From: Armatimonadota bacterium
Lineage (GTDB): Bacteria > Armatimonadota > Fervidibacteria > Fervidibacterales > Fervidibacteraceae
NCBI GenBank assembly: GCA_025060305.1
Contig: JANXCD010000002.1
Location: forward strand, 1 to 43,016
Reading direction: 5' to 3'
Length of the DNA: 43,016 nt
Below, in pieces: positions 19,983-31,738 of the stretch. The notes under the pieces were generated by a model, which was given only the letters and a program-made list of their open reading frames with translations, ran no database searches and was not told the DNA's origin. The position numbers and the translations under genes were made by a program. Positions within the stretch are counted from its first letter, which is position 1. Every line of letters starts with the position of its first letter.

Positions 19983-20044
19983 GGCGGGCGGTCTTGTAAA
20001 AAGTTTTCGCTGAAGCAAAGAGCAAAAGTTTTTTGCCGCCCGCC
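19983..20044. repeat. 9-bp perfect inverted repeat between convergent genes, possible bidirectional terminator
   Basis: GGCGGGCGG (19983-19991) / CCGCCCGCC (20036-20044), spacer with two AAAAGTTTT tracts. Confidence 0.45.
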
Positions 20045-20061
20045 TGTTAGATGCGAGGCAT

Positions 20062-20538
20062 TTAGCCGACTTTGACTTCAATGCGTCGCTGAGATGGCTT
20101 AGGTGCTTCACGATAAGGAATTCGCAACTCTAATACGCCATCTTTGTAACTTGCTTCAATGTGCTCGGTGTCAACACCTTCAGGCAACTGAATGGAGCGC
20201 TCAAATGAGCCATAGTAGCGTTCGCAGCAAAGGACATCAACTTCGCTTTCTTCCCACTTTCGCTCGCCCTTAATCGTCAGGAAGCCATCATTATCAACGG
20301 TCACTTCAATGCTTTCTGGTGAGATGCCAGGAACATCCATTCGGATTACCAAATTCTCTCCCTTGCGGAATATGTCAGTTGAGGTAATCCAAGTCCTTTG
20401 GGTTGAACATTCGCCGTCTTCCCAAGTTGAAAGCCAAGAAGCCAAATCTCGGAGCATCATCTTTGTCAGTTCGTTGAAGGCTCTGTCAAATTCTCGCCAA
20501 GGTGAAAGTCGGTTTTCTCGCCTAACCAAAGTTGTCAT
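20062..20538 (-). CDS. Hsp20/alpha-crystallin-family small heat shock protein
   Basis: TDIFRKGENLVIRMDVPGISPESIEVTVDNDGFLTIKGERKWEE...YYGSFERSIQLPEGVDTEHIEASYKDGVLELRIPYREAPKP. Confidence 0.95.
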   Translation of the reverse strand: MTTLVRRENRLSPWREFDRAFNELTKMMLRDLASWLSTWEDGECSTQRTWITSTDIFRKGENLVIRMDVPGISPESIEVTVDNDGFLTIKGERKWEESEVDVLCCERYYGSFERSIQLPEGVDTEHIEASYKDGVLELRIPYREAPKPSQRRIEVKVG

Positions 20539-20792
20539 CTTCTTTTCCCTCCTTTTGCCAATCTTTCATGTTTTTAGGGAGCGTCGTTTTTTCGCTCCCA
20601 TCGTCACTGATGCAAAAGGTTGCAAAAGGATGCGCAGAAAGAATTCGGACGATGGACAAGTGGCATGGGAAAGGCTTACTTTAGATTAGAGGGGGGTTAC
20701 ATAGCCTTTCTTGCCTTCACCATCCAATTTTGGAATAGAGTGCAAAAGTTATATACAGCCTTAAAAAAACTCCACTGCTTACACAGAGGTGA

Positions 20793-22928
<2,136 letters not shown>

Positions 22929-23174
22929 GCGAACCAGTAAATATGACAGCAGTCGCTTTTGCTAAGTTGAAAAGTTACTTTGAGGCATCAGCCTGTAACC
23001 CAGCAACGGTTCTGGCATTGTTTTTCTCAAAGATTTGCCAGCATATGATTGTTTGTGCTGAGCGCATCCAAATTTGATAGCGCATTTGAGCAAGAAAAAG
23101 CAAAATTGAAAATAAGACTTTGAAAACAAAATTGGCGACGGAACGCTTAGGGTAATTCAAGGTCGGGATGAGGT

Positions 23175-24275
23175 ATGGCTTATTCCCAAAAGTTGGAGGC
23201 ATTAAAGGAAGCAATTTACTCTATTCGCAGAAACCAAATGAGCAATTTGATTCGTGCTCTTTCAAACTGGCTGGGAGCAGAGGGTGCTATTTTGTTCAGG
23301 GTTGAAGGCGAAAAATTTGAACCCGTTGCTGAGTTTGGTAAAACCTCAAAATTTTCGCCTTGTTCAACTTTTAGTGGAGAGCAAGGTTTCTTGACTTCAC
23401 AGGAAGGGCTAAATTTCTGTTGGGCAAAAGTTCCGCCTGAAAGTCAATTTCCAACTTACATTTTTGCAGCCTCCTTCGCTGAAGGTTATCAACCAGATGA
23501 AATTGCCCTGCAAGTCGTTTTAGAACTTCTGTCAGTCTTTTTAGGGAGCACTAAAAACGAACAAAATTGGGAACATGTTGCTCGCGCTTTTAGAGTGGCA
23601 ACTCTTGGTGAATTGGCGGCAGGAATTGCCCACGAAATTAACAATCCCCTACAAGCCATAATTGGAAATGCAGAACTTCTCCTTGATACTACTCAACTTG
23701 ACGAAGGGGCGAAACGCAAACTTGAAGACATCTTGTCTGCTGCCGAGAAAATCAAGGAAATCGCAAGAGCAATGACTCACTTAGCCGACGCACGCCGAAC
23801 TGAAGAGAAGGAACTTCTTGACTTTGGTAAAGTTGTTCAGGAGGCAGCCCAATTGGTCGCTTACGCTTTAGTTCGTGAAAGCGTTAAGGTCAAGATTGAA
23901 CTTTCACCTACACCTCAAGTTTGGGGAAGGCGAGGTGACCTTGAAGAAATCGTCGCCCAATTGGTTCAAAACGCTGGCGAGGCTATCGCCGAAAGCGGTA
24001 AAGGAAGTCAAGTGACTGTGAGAGTCAGAAGCGAAGGCGAAAAAGTGAGGTTAGAAGTTGAAGATGACGGACCTGGCGTGCCTTATGATTTGAGGGAGCG
24101 AATTTTTGACCCATTTGTGACTACGAAAGTGACAAGAGGAGGGACTGGTTTAGGGCTTGCAATTGTCCAAAACTTAGTGACTGCTCACGGCGGTATCATC
24201 TGGCTTGAAGATTCGCCCTCTGGTGGCGCTAAATTCGTCGTTGAATTGCCTATTTGGGCAGTAGCGAAACAATGA
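23175..24275 (+). CDS. Sensor histidine kinase, apparently soluble (GAF-like N-terminus)
   Basis: H-box LAAGIAHEINNPLQAIIGNAELLL; N-box LVQNAGEAI; G boxes DDGPGVP, GGTGLGLAIVQNLV. Confidence 0.93.
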   Translation: MAYSQKLEALKEAIYSIRRNQMSNLIRALSNWLGAEGAILFRVEGEKFEPVAEFGKTSKFSPCSTFSGEQGFLTSQEGLNFCWAKVPPESQFPTYIFAASFAEGYQPDEIALQVVLELLSVFLGSTKNEQNWEHVARAFRVATLGELAAGIAHEINNPLQAIIGNAELLLDTTQLDEGAKRKLEDILSAAEKIKEIARAMTHLADARRTEEKELLDFGKVVQEAAQLVAYALVRESVKVKIELSPTPQVWGRRGDLEEIVAQLVQNAGEAIAESGKGSQVTVRVRSEGEKVRLEVEDDGPGVPYDLRERIFDPFVTTKVTRGGTGLGLAIVQNLVTAHGGIIWLEDSPSGGAKFVVELPIWAVAKQ

Positions 24276-24292
24276 AAAAGGGGTGATTGAGA

Positions 24293-25120
24293 ATGTTTCC
24301 AGAGGTCAAAGAGAGGAAGGCAGAAGTTGGTGTTTTCGGTGGCTCTGGACTTTACAACATTGAAGGCGCAAAGTCCCTTGAGGAAATCAAGGTGGAAACC
24401 CCCTTTGGGATGCCAAGTGACCTTATCACTATCGTTGAAATCGCTGGCAAAAGAGTGGCTTTTTTGCCCAGGCACGGACGAAAACATCAGTATCCGCCCC
24501 ACAAAATCCCTTACAAAGCCAACATTTGGGCAATGAAAGTTCTCGGCGTTGAAAGAGTCTTAGCCCCTAATGCCGTCGGCAGTTTGCAGCGTCACATCAA
24601 GCCTGGTGATTTCGTGATTTGCGACCAATTTGTTGACCGAACTCGCCATAGGGACGACACCTTTTTTGACGGTCCAATCACAACCCATGTCAGCACAGCC
24701 GACCCTTATTGCCCTCAACTTCGCAATATAGCAATTCAAGCCTGCAAGGATTTAGGCATTCCCCATCATGAGAGAGGAACTGTTGTCGTCATTGAAGGAC
24801 CGAGGTTTTCAACTAAAGCGGAAAGCCGATGGTTCACTCAGTTGGGATGGGAAGTCATCAACATGACCCAGTATCCTGAAGTGACACTGGCGAGAGAGGC
24901 TGAACTTTGCTATGTCAACATATCCATCGTTACTGACTATGACACTGGTTTGGTCGCTGAAGGTGAAGTTGAGCCTGTTTCCGCTGAAGAAGTCATGAAA
25001 AACTTCGCTGCCAGTTTGGAAAAGGCGAGGGCTTTACTTGTTGAGATGATCAAGCGCATTCCGACAGAACGAACTTGCAAATGTGGTGAAGCCCTTAAGC
25101 ACGCAAGAGTCACCGTTTAA
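24293..25120 (+). CDS. mtnP: S-methyl-5'-thioadenosine phosphorylase
   Basis: VGVFGGSGLYNI, FLPRHGRKHQYPPHKIPYKANIWAMK, ADPYCPQLR, GTVVVIEGPRFSTKAESRWF, NMTQYPEVTLAREAELCY. Confidence 0.95.
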   Translation: MFPEVKERKAEVGVFGGSGLYNIEGAKSLEEIKVETPFGMPSDLITIVEIAGKRVAFLPRHGRKHQYPPHKIPYKANIWAMKVLGVERVLAPNAVGSLQRHIKPGDFVICDQFVDRTRHRDDTFFDGPITTHVSTADPYCPQLRNIAIQACKDLGIPHHERGTVVVIEGPRFSTKAESRWFTQLGWEVINMTQYPEVTLAREAELCYVNISIVTDYDTGLVAEGEVEPVSAEEVMKNFAASLEKARALLVEMIKRIPTERTCKCGEALKHARVTV

Positions 25121-25228
25121 TCTTTGCGCTTTCAGTTTCGCTCCAAATCAAAAACTTGTTGGTTAAGAGCAGGACAGATGAATCCGCCTGAAAAAAGTTC
25201 AGGTAGACTTCACCTGCCCCTGACATAT

Positions 25229-27727
25229 TTAGTTTGCGCTTATTTCTTCCGAACTTCCTACTCCTGCCAACTCCATTTCTCCGACTTTGATTACAATTTC
25301 GCCAGTTGATGGGTCGCAATCAACGATGACAGTATCACCTTCACGAACTTCGCCAGCGAGAATCTTTTCTGACAAGGGGTCGGTAACGCGAGTCTGAATA
25401 ATTCGTCTTAACGGTCGTGCACCATAATATTTGTCGTAACCCAAGTCCACAAGCCTTTCCTTTGAAATGTTGGTAAGCATTATTTTGATGTTCTTTCGGG
25501 TGAGTTCTTCCTTGACAGGTCTCAACTCAATGTCAATTATTTGAAGCACATGTTCCCTTCTTAGTGGTTGGAATACGATAACTTCATCAACTCGGTTGCG
25601 AAACTCAGCGCTAAACCGCTCTTCATACAATTTGCGCATTCGCTTGTCCATCTCAACGAAAACTTTACGCTCCAAAGCCTCATCGGATTCTGGTTTGAAA
25701 CCAAGTCTTGACTCACTAAGTTCGTGTTGGAAACCTCGGTATCCGATGTTGCTGGTCATGATTAAGATGGCATTTCGGAAGTCAACTGTTCGCCCTTGAG
25801 CATCTGTCAAGCGACCTTCGTCCATGATTTGCAAAAGGATGTTGGTAACCTGTGGATGTGCTCGGTCAAATTCGTCAAGCAAAACCACGCAGAAGGGCCG
25901 GCGCCTAACTGCTTCCGTTAACTGTCCGCCTTCTTCATATCCGACATAACCTGGTGGCGCACCGACAAGGCGGGAAACGGTATGAGGTTCAGTGTATTCG
26001 CTCATGTCAATGCGAATGAGTGCATCTTCAGTTCCGAAGAGAAAATCAGCCAAGGCTCTCGCCAACAAAGTTTTACCAACGCCTGTAGGTCCAAGAAAGA
26101 CAAAGGTGCCAGTAGGTCTTCTTGGGTCTTTCAAGCCTGCACGGGCACGACGAATGGCACGAGAGATAACATTGATGGCTTCATCTTGACCGACAACTCT
26201 TTGTTTAAGAAACTCTTCCATGCGAAGCAACCTTCTGGTTTCGTCTTCTGTAAGTCGGGAAACGGGAACTCCTGTCCATTCGGAGACGACTTTTGCCACA
26301 TCCTCTTCAGTGACAGTCGGGACTTCTTCCTTTGAGCGTTCAAGCCATTCTCTTTGTAATTCTTCCACCTGCTCTTGCAATCTCTGAATTTTTTGCCTGA
26401 GTATGTTTGCCCGTTCGTAGTCGCCTTCACGGATAGCCTTGTCCCTTTCCGATTTCATGCGTTCTATTTCCTGTCCCAAAGTTTTAATTTCTCTTGGCGG
26501 AGACGAATGCCTCAACTTGACACGAGCACATGATTCGTCAATGACATCTATGGCTTTGTCAGGAAACCTTCTGTCGCTTATGTATCGTTGAGCAAGTCTG
26601 GAAGCAGCAATTATGGCTCGGTCGTCAATTTGGACATGGTGGAAAGTTTCATAAGTAGTCCTCAAACCGCGAAGGATCTCTATAGTTTGTTCCAAAGTTG
26701 GCTCAGAAACATAAACTGGCTGGAAGCGTCTTTCAAGAGCCGAGTGCTTCTCAATATAACGCCGATACTCTTCCAAAGTCGTTGCACCGATGCATCGTAA
26801 TTCGCCACGAGCGAGAGCGGGCTTGAGAATGTTAGATGCGTCAATTGCTCCTTCGGCAGCGCCAGCGCCAACGATTGTGTGCAACTCATCAATGAAAACG
26901 ATGATTTGACCTTGCGACTGACGAATTTCGTTCATGATGCGTTTCATTCGCTCTTCAAATTCGCCACGATATTTCGTTCCAGCAACAATGGCTGCCAAAT
27001 CCAAAGCCACGAGCCTTTTGTCCTGCAGAAGTTCAGGGACTTCCCTGTTAACAATCCTTTGAGCCAAGCCTTCAACAATTGCCGTCTTACCTACACCTGC
27101 ATCTCCGACTAAGACTGGATTGTTCTTAGTCCTTCGGCATAGGATTTGAACAACTCGTTCAATTTCTGTCTCCCTTCCAATGACTGGGTCTAACTTGCCT
27201 TCAATTGCCAACTGAGTTAGGTCTCGGCTGAAGGCATCAAGGGCTGGTGTATTGGTTCGCTTGCGGAAAGTAGGCGTGTCAACTACATCCGACTTTAAGT
27301 CATAAAGTCGCCTGCGAACATCTTCATAACGGGCATTGTATTTGGACAGGATTTTGGCAGCCAAACCTTGCTTTTCCTTAAGTAAGCCCAAAAGCAGGTG
27401 AGCAGTGTCTATGTGACTATCGTTCATTGACCTTGCTTCATCGGCAGCACGAATGAGAACTTGTTTTGCAGGTGAAGTTAAAGTGGGAGAGCCAATAGGT
27501 GGATGTGAAGGAGCCTGCGCTCTTAGTTGGCTTTCCAGTTCCGCTTTAAGCCTATGAATGTCAACGCCAAGCCTTTCCAGTATCTGGACAGCCAGTGTGT
27601 CTTCTTCTTCAAGCAAACCCAGCAAAATATGCTCCGAGGAAATGTAAGGCGACCTAAGTCTAATCGCCCAATCTTCGGCGTGCAGCATAACCTTGCGTGC
27701 TCGTTCAGTGTAGCGTTCCCATAACAT
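25229..27727 (-). CDS. clpC: ATP-dependent Clp protease ATP-binding subunit ClpC
   Basis: 832 aa; Clp-N repeats, two AAA+ modules ([37 protein letters not shown]), UVR-like linker, [19 protein letters not shown]. Confidence 0.96.
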   Translation of the reverse strand: MLWERYTERARKVMLHAEDWAIRLRSPYISSEHILLGLLEEEDTLAVQILERLGVDIHRLKAELESQLRAQAPSHPPIGSPTLTSPAKQVLIRAADEARSMNDSHIDTAHLLLGLLKEKQGLAAKILSKYNARYEDVRRRLYDLKSDVVDTPTFRKRTNTPALDAFSRDLTQLAIEGKLDPVIGRETEIERVVQILCRRTKNNPVLVGDAGVGKTAIVEGLAQRIVNREVPELLQDKRLVALDLAAIVAGTKYRGEFEERMKRIMNEIRQSQGQIIVFIDELHTIVGAGAAEGAIDASNILKPALARGELRCIGATTLEEYRRYIEKHSALERRFQPVYVSEPTLEQTIEILRGLRTTYETFHHVQIDDRAIIAASRLAQRYISDRRFPDKAIDVIDESCARVKLRHSSPPREIKTLGQEIERMKSERDKAIREGDYERANILRQKIQRLQEQVEELQREWLERSKEEVPTVTEEDVAKVVSEWTGVPVSRLTEDETRRLLRMEEFLKQRVVGQDEAINVISRAIRRARAGLKDPRRPTGTFVFLGPTGVGKTLLARALADFLFGTEDALIRIDMSEYTEPHTVSRLVGAPPGYVGYEEGGQLTEAVRRRPFCVVLLDEFDRAHPQVTNILLQIMDEGRLTDAQGRTVDFRNAILIMTSNIGYRGFQHELSESRLGFKPESDEALERKVFVEMDKRMRKLYEERFSAEFRNRVDEVIVFQPLRREHVLQIIDIELRPVKEELTRKNIKIMLTNISKERLVDLGYDKYYGARPLRRIIQTRVTDPLSEKILAGEVREGDTVIVDCDPSTGEIVIKVGEMELAGVGSSEEISAN

Positions 27728-27977
27728 CTTCGTTCTCTCCTTTGTTGATGCTCAAAAATTTGAGCAATTGGGTTATGTTAACCACGCTGCCTCCGCCTTA
27801 CGCTTAAAAGTTTGCCATATCTAACCGCATAACGAAAGTGCTTTTAATTCTAAAGCCTTAGATGCTTGGCAACGAAACAGGTTTCAATTATAGGCTCTGA
27901 AAGATTGTTGATGCCTGTTGATGGATGTGAGAGCAAACACTCTTTACTATTGCAAAGTTTGTTGTTGCTTTGTTATC

Positions 27978-28111
27978 CATGTCACTGGCTTTAGCCAGTG
28001 GTTGATGACGAATTTACGAGCGCCGAATTCATTAGGCGAGAATTTCCCACGCCGTTTAAAGACGACGCTCAAAAAATTCGTCAGCGACTATAGGCTAAAG
28101 CCCATAGCATG
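27978..28111. repeat. Family B palindromic element (134 bp)
   Basis: Starts and ends with CATG; arms CATGTCACTGGCTTTAGCCAGTGGTTGATGACGAATTTACGAGCGCCG / reverse complement CATGCTATGGGCTTTAGCCTATAGTCGCTGACGAATTTTTTGAGCGTCG. Each end is itself a hairpin. Confidence 0.8.
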
Positions 28112-28170
28112 ATTGGGGAAAATGGTCACCAACTAAAGTAAAGAGCGTTTGCAAAAAAGAAGCAGCCAAG

Positions 28171-29052
28171 TCATTCTATTGGCACTCCAACCTGTTGAGT
28201 GTAAACTCTAAACCTTTGAATGAGTGACTTAGTAACTGTTCCTGGAAATCCATCACCGATAATTCGTCCATCAACTTTGACTACTGGGACGATTTCAGCA
28301 CCTGTCCCTGTCAAAAAACATTCATCGGCATTGTAAACATCGTGCAAAGTCAAAACTGTTTCGTTAGTAGGGTATCCCATCTCTTTCGCCAATTCTATCA
28401 CCACTTGTCTTGTGATGCCTTTAAGGATACCCATGTAGGCAGGTGGTGTGAAGAGTTCTTTTCGCTTGACGATGAAAATGTTTTCACCTGTTCCCTCCGC
28501 CACATAGCCGTCAAGAGTTAACATCAGACCTTCAGGTTTGCCGGCATTAGTGGCTTCAATCTTTGCAAGGATGTTGTTCAAGTAGTTTAGGGACTTTAGG
28601 TTTGGATTGAGAGACTGTGGTGAGTTTCGTCTAACAGAGACAGTCACTATTTCAATGCCACGCTCATAAAGTTCATCTGGAAAAAGTTCAATTTTGTCAG
28701 TAATGATGACAATATTGGGCTTTAGACATTTTCTTGGGTCAAGACCTAAATCGCCTTCACCACGACTAACGACCACTCGTATGTAAGCGTTCAAAAGTCC
28801 ATTGACTTTAAGAGTTTGCAAGATTGCTTTCTTCATCTGCTCCTTCTCAAGCGGTATGACTAAACAAATTGACTTTGCACTCTCGTAAAGGCGGTCAATG
28901 TGTTCATCAAGCATGAAAACCTTGCCGTTATAGGCTCTGATACCTTCAAAAACTCCGTCGCCATACAAAAACCCATGATCAAAAACCGAAACTTTCGCTT
29001 GCGATTTAGGAACCAATTCGCCATTTATCCAAACCAAAAGTTCCGATGACAT
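28171..29052 (-). CDS. ilvE: Branched-chain amino acid aminotransferase (class IV PLP)
   Basis: VWINGELVPKSQAKVSVFDHGFLYGDGVFEGIRAYNGKVFMLDEHIDRL, VSRGEGDLGLDP, SLNYLNNILAKIEA, EGTGENIFIV, LTGTGAEIVPV. Confidence 0.93.
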   Translation of the reverse strand: MSSELLVWINGELVPKSQAKVSVFDHGFLYGDGVFEGIRAYNGKVFMLDEHIDRLYESAKSICLVIPLEKEQMKKAILQTLKVNGLLNAYIRVVVSRGEGDLGLDPRKCLKPNIVIITDKIELFPDELYERGIEIVTVSVRRNSPQSLNPNLKSLNYLNNILAKIEATNAGKPEGLMLTLDGYVAEGTGENIFIVKRKELFTPPAYMGILKGITRQVVIELAKEMGYPTNETVLTLHDVYNADECFLTGTGAEIVPVVKVDGRIIGDGFPGTVTKSLIQRFRVYTQQVGVPIE

Positions 29053-29215
29053 TGCTATTTCCACCTCGCACTTTCCTGAAAGTAAGGACAGAACCTAACA
29101 TCATACGAATCGCCAACGAATTTCCCGACCGAAAAATGCTTGAACATAATTTTGTCACTTCTCAATCAAAAGTCGCTCTTCACTTCAAAATTCGTTGGCA
29201 AGGTTTTTTCACGAC

Positions 29216-29240
29216 CATGCTATTGGCTTTAGCCCGTAGC
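29216..29240. repeat. Partial family B repeat end
   Basis: CATGCTATTGGCTTTAGCCCGTAGC matches the terminal segment of 27978-28111 and 32550-32680; shared upstream context CGCTCTT..GTTGGCA..TTTTTTCAC. Confidence 0.55.
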
Positions 29241-29323
29241 CCCATCGGAAATTAACGCTTGGGTCTGAATTCGCAACTCAATTTTAAACCTTGCATTCAC
29301 AAACCGCTTGCACTCTCTAAATT

Positions 29324-30421
29324 TCATTCAAACTTTTTGAACCAAAGGGCTTCTTTTGCCAACTTGTTGGCATCTATTTGCCAACCGATACCAGGTCGCT
29401 TCGGCAGGTGAACATAGCCTTCGTCATCAATTCCCAGTTCCCCTTGTTCTTCTCTTTCAGTTTTTGGGTCATTGACTACCAAAATCTCGTAGTAGCGAGT
29501 GTTGGGAATTGCTCCGCAAAGATGCAAGTTGGGCAAACCACCACCGTGAACTTCAACATACATTCCGAACGCATCAGCAAGATGAGCAATTCGCATAGCA
29601 CCTGTGATGCCACCTTTGTAATGGGTGCTCGTTCGCAGCAAGTCACAAGCGCCATGCACGACAAAATCGGCAGCATTGTAGTGGCAACCGTCAGCAGTTT
29701 CTGGCACTAAGATGGGAATATCTAAGTCGTTGCACAGACGCTGATATTGCCAAATGTTGAACTCTCTCATTGGCTCTTCATACCAAAGGAAGTTTGCCTC
29801 TTCAAGTATGCGACCCAACTTTAAGGCTTCTTCGTATCGGAAACCAGCAGAGCCGTCATACATTAAAGCAATTTCGTCGCCCACATGCTTGCGCAAAATT
29901 TTTGCCAATTTGCCATCTTGTTCAACATCGCCCCAAGCGTGGATTTTGATGGCTTTATATCCCAAAGCCAAACATTCGTCGGCATAACGCAAATAGTCGT
30001 CAATTGTTTCCCAAGTCACTGTTGAAGCGTAAGCGAGAATTTTGTCTCTCGCTCCACCAAGAAGTTTGTAAAGGGGTAGGTTAGCAACTTTTGCAGTGAT
30101 GTCCCACAAGGCGATGTCAAGCAAGCCTAAGGCGTAAATGGGAAATTCTTCTATGCGGTCAAATTCCCAAACTTGATGCCACAAGTGCTCTTTGAGCAGA
30201 GGGTCTTGTCCGATAGCAATTTCTTTCAACCTTCGGCGAACCAAGTCGGCAACAATGTATCCGTGCGAACTAACTGCCCAACCGTCAATGCCTTCGTCTG
30301 TGACGACACGAAGCCAACAAATTTCCTGCTTTTGAGGTGAGCCTGGTAAACCCTTGCGCCAGCGATAATGACGCTTAACTTCATGCTCAAGGACATAGGC
30401 TTCCAAGCCTATTATTCGCAT
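29324..30421 (-). CDS. Enolase-superfamily protein (mandelate racemase/muconate lactonizing enzyme type)
   Basis: ALGLLDIALWDITAKVANLPLYKLLGGARDKILAYAST, LGYKAIKIHAWGDV, LMYDGSAGFRYEEALKLGRILEEANFLWYEEPM, VPETADGCHYNAADFV. Confidence 0.9.
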   Translation of the reverse strand: MRIIGLEAYVLEHEVKRHYRWRKGLPGSPQKQEICWLRVVTDEGIDGWAVSSHGYIVADLVRRRLKEIAIGQDPLLKEHLWHQVWEFDRIEEFPIYALGLLDIALWDITAKVANLPLYKLLGGARDKILAYASTVTWETIDDYLRYADECLALGYKAIKIHAWGDVEQDGKLAKILRKHVGDEIALMYDGSAGFRYEEALKLGRILEEANFLWYEEPMREFNIWQYQRLCNDLDIPILVPETADGCHYNAADFVVHGACDLLRTSTHYKGGITGAMRIAHLADAFGMYVEVHGGGLPNLHLCGAIPNTRYYEILVVNDPKTEREEQGELGIDDEGYVHLPKRPGIGWQIDANKLAKEALWFKKFE

Positions 30422-30443
30422 CTGTTTCCACCACCTTCGGGTT

Positions 30444-30775
30444 TATAGTATGCTGCACAACAAATTGCAGAAAGAGCGAGTGAACTATGCCTAAAATATG
30501 CCCGAAAAAACAGGGAAGTGCTCTGCCTGAATATCCAGTTTCAATCTTTACTCAAAAGTTTGTTGGTGTAACCTCAAGGTCAGACTACTGCTCAACAGAA
30601 GAAATCAAGACAGAAAAAAAATCGGCACGCCAGTAGGCGTGCCCTCAGAATTGGCTAAAAATCTCTCAAAGGGCAGGGCTACTGCCCTGCCGAAAAATCT
30701 AACGGCATATTACCAACACACCTTGAAGTAAAGAGCGTCCAGTTTTTTCTGCAATAAGTTATGTTGAATACTATA
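30444..30775. mobile_element. MITE-like element, family A copy 2 (~332 bp)
   Basis: Reverse-oriented near-identical copy of 10080-10409 (about 8 or 9 substitutions and a 2-bp homopolymer length difference by eye); TIRs beginning TATAGTAT; TA at both edges. Confidence 0.88.
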
Positions 30776-30930
30776 TTTGCCAAAAGTCAGAGGGATTTAG
30801 GCTGAGGGTGTGGCTTCAGGACTTTTTAAGCCAGTTGCTAAGTCATAGTTTGAGACACCGAATGGACGCTGGACTGCATGAACTTTGGTTTGTCCACTTT
30901 GCAATAGAAAAAGACATTGCATCAGAACTT

Positions 30931-31475
30931 CCGCCCTCTTTCCATGTCATGCTTAAGCCGAGAGGTCCGATTTGATTGGCAAGGTGGCGAGCCGACTTTG
31001 ATATGGAAGCGTAACTGAATGGACAGTTCGTTCAGAACAGTGAGGCAAATTTTTGTGCTCGGTTTTTGACAAATGGTTCGCAGCGATGTTGGTAAAATTT
31101 TCGTCCAGCAGTTTGAAGTTGCACTTGAAGCGTGGCCCGGCTTTGAGCCGAGTTTGTGTGTCCATGCAAAAACTTGTGGAAACTGCTTGGCAATGGAGCA
31201 TAACGGCGATTTTGTTTTCATGCGACCATCGTGAATGCCCAGTTTTGTTTGCTTGCAACGGAGGTTGCCCAAAGGACAGGTTTATCAAAACCCCAGATGG
31301 AGAAAATGGCTTAAATTACCTTTGCGCAGGTTACAAACGCTTTTTCACCTATATTGACTCTTACATGCGTTTGATGGCAAACCTTCTTCGGCAAGGACAA
31401 CCCGCATGGCTTATTATGGAAACATTGCTTCAAAAAGAACGACCAAAGCAAAAACTTAGACCAAATGAACCCTGA
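30931..31475 (+). pseudogene. Decayed anaerobic sulfatase-maturating enzyme (anSME, radical SAM/SPASM)
   Basis: Collinear fragments in changing frames: FHVMLKPRGPI (30940), WQGGEPTLI (30977), VTEWTVRSEQ*GKFLCSVFDKW (31011), SDVGKIFVQQFEVALEAWPGFEPSLCVHAKTCGNCLAMEHNGDFVF, then SCDHRECPVLFACNGGCPKDRFIKTPDGENGLNYLCAGYKRFF...MANLLRQG. The CxxxCxxC radical SAM motif is deleted. Confidence 0.85.
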
Positions 31476-31738
31476 CCTTGCGTGAGCGGGCGAAAGTTCA
31501 AGAAATGCTGCATGGGCAAGTTGTGAAGGCAAAGTAGTGTGAAAAACATGCAATTTGAAACGATTGCTCTTCTTACTGCCAATTCCTTTATTGAGCATCA
31601 TCCATTTTCCTTTTAGCGTTGCAAAACTTTTGAGGGCGCTTATTTATTTTCTTTAGAAACCGTTGGTAGTATGATGCAAATCCCTAAAGCAAAAGATGAT
31701 AAATGATGTGATAGCACAATTTTGAAGGAGGTCAGAGC

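Noticed and set aside
22975-23214. 79-aa minus ORF between ligA and the histidine kinase
   Set aside because: Overlaps the kinase start and shows no recognisable domain; possible remnant but unsupported.
30922-31288. Two minus-strand ORFs (116 and 111 aa) over the anSME remnant
   Set aside because: Plus-strand fragments match a known family in order; the antisense frames have no family features.
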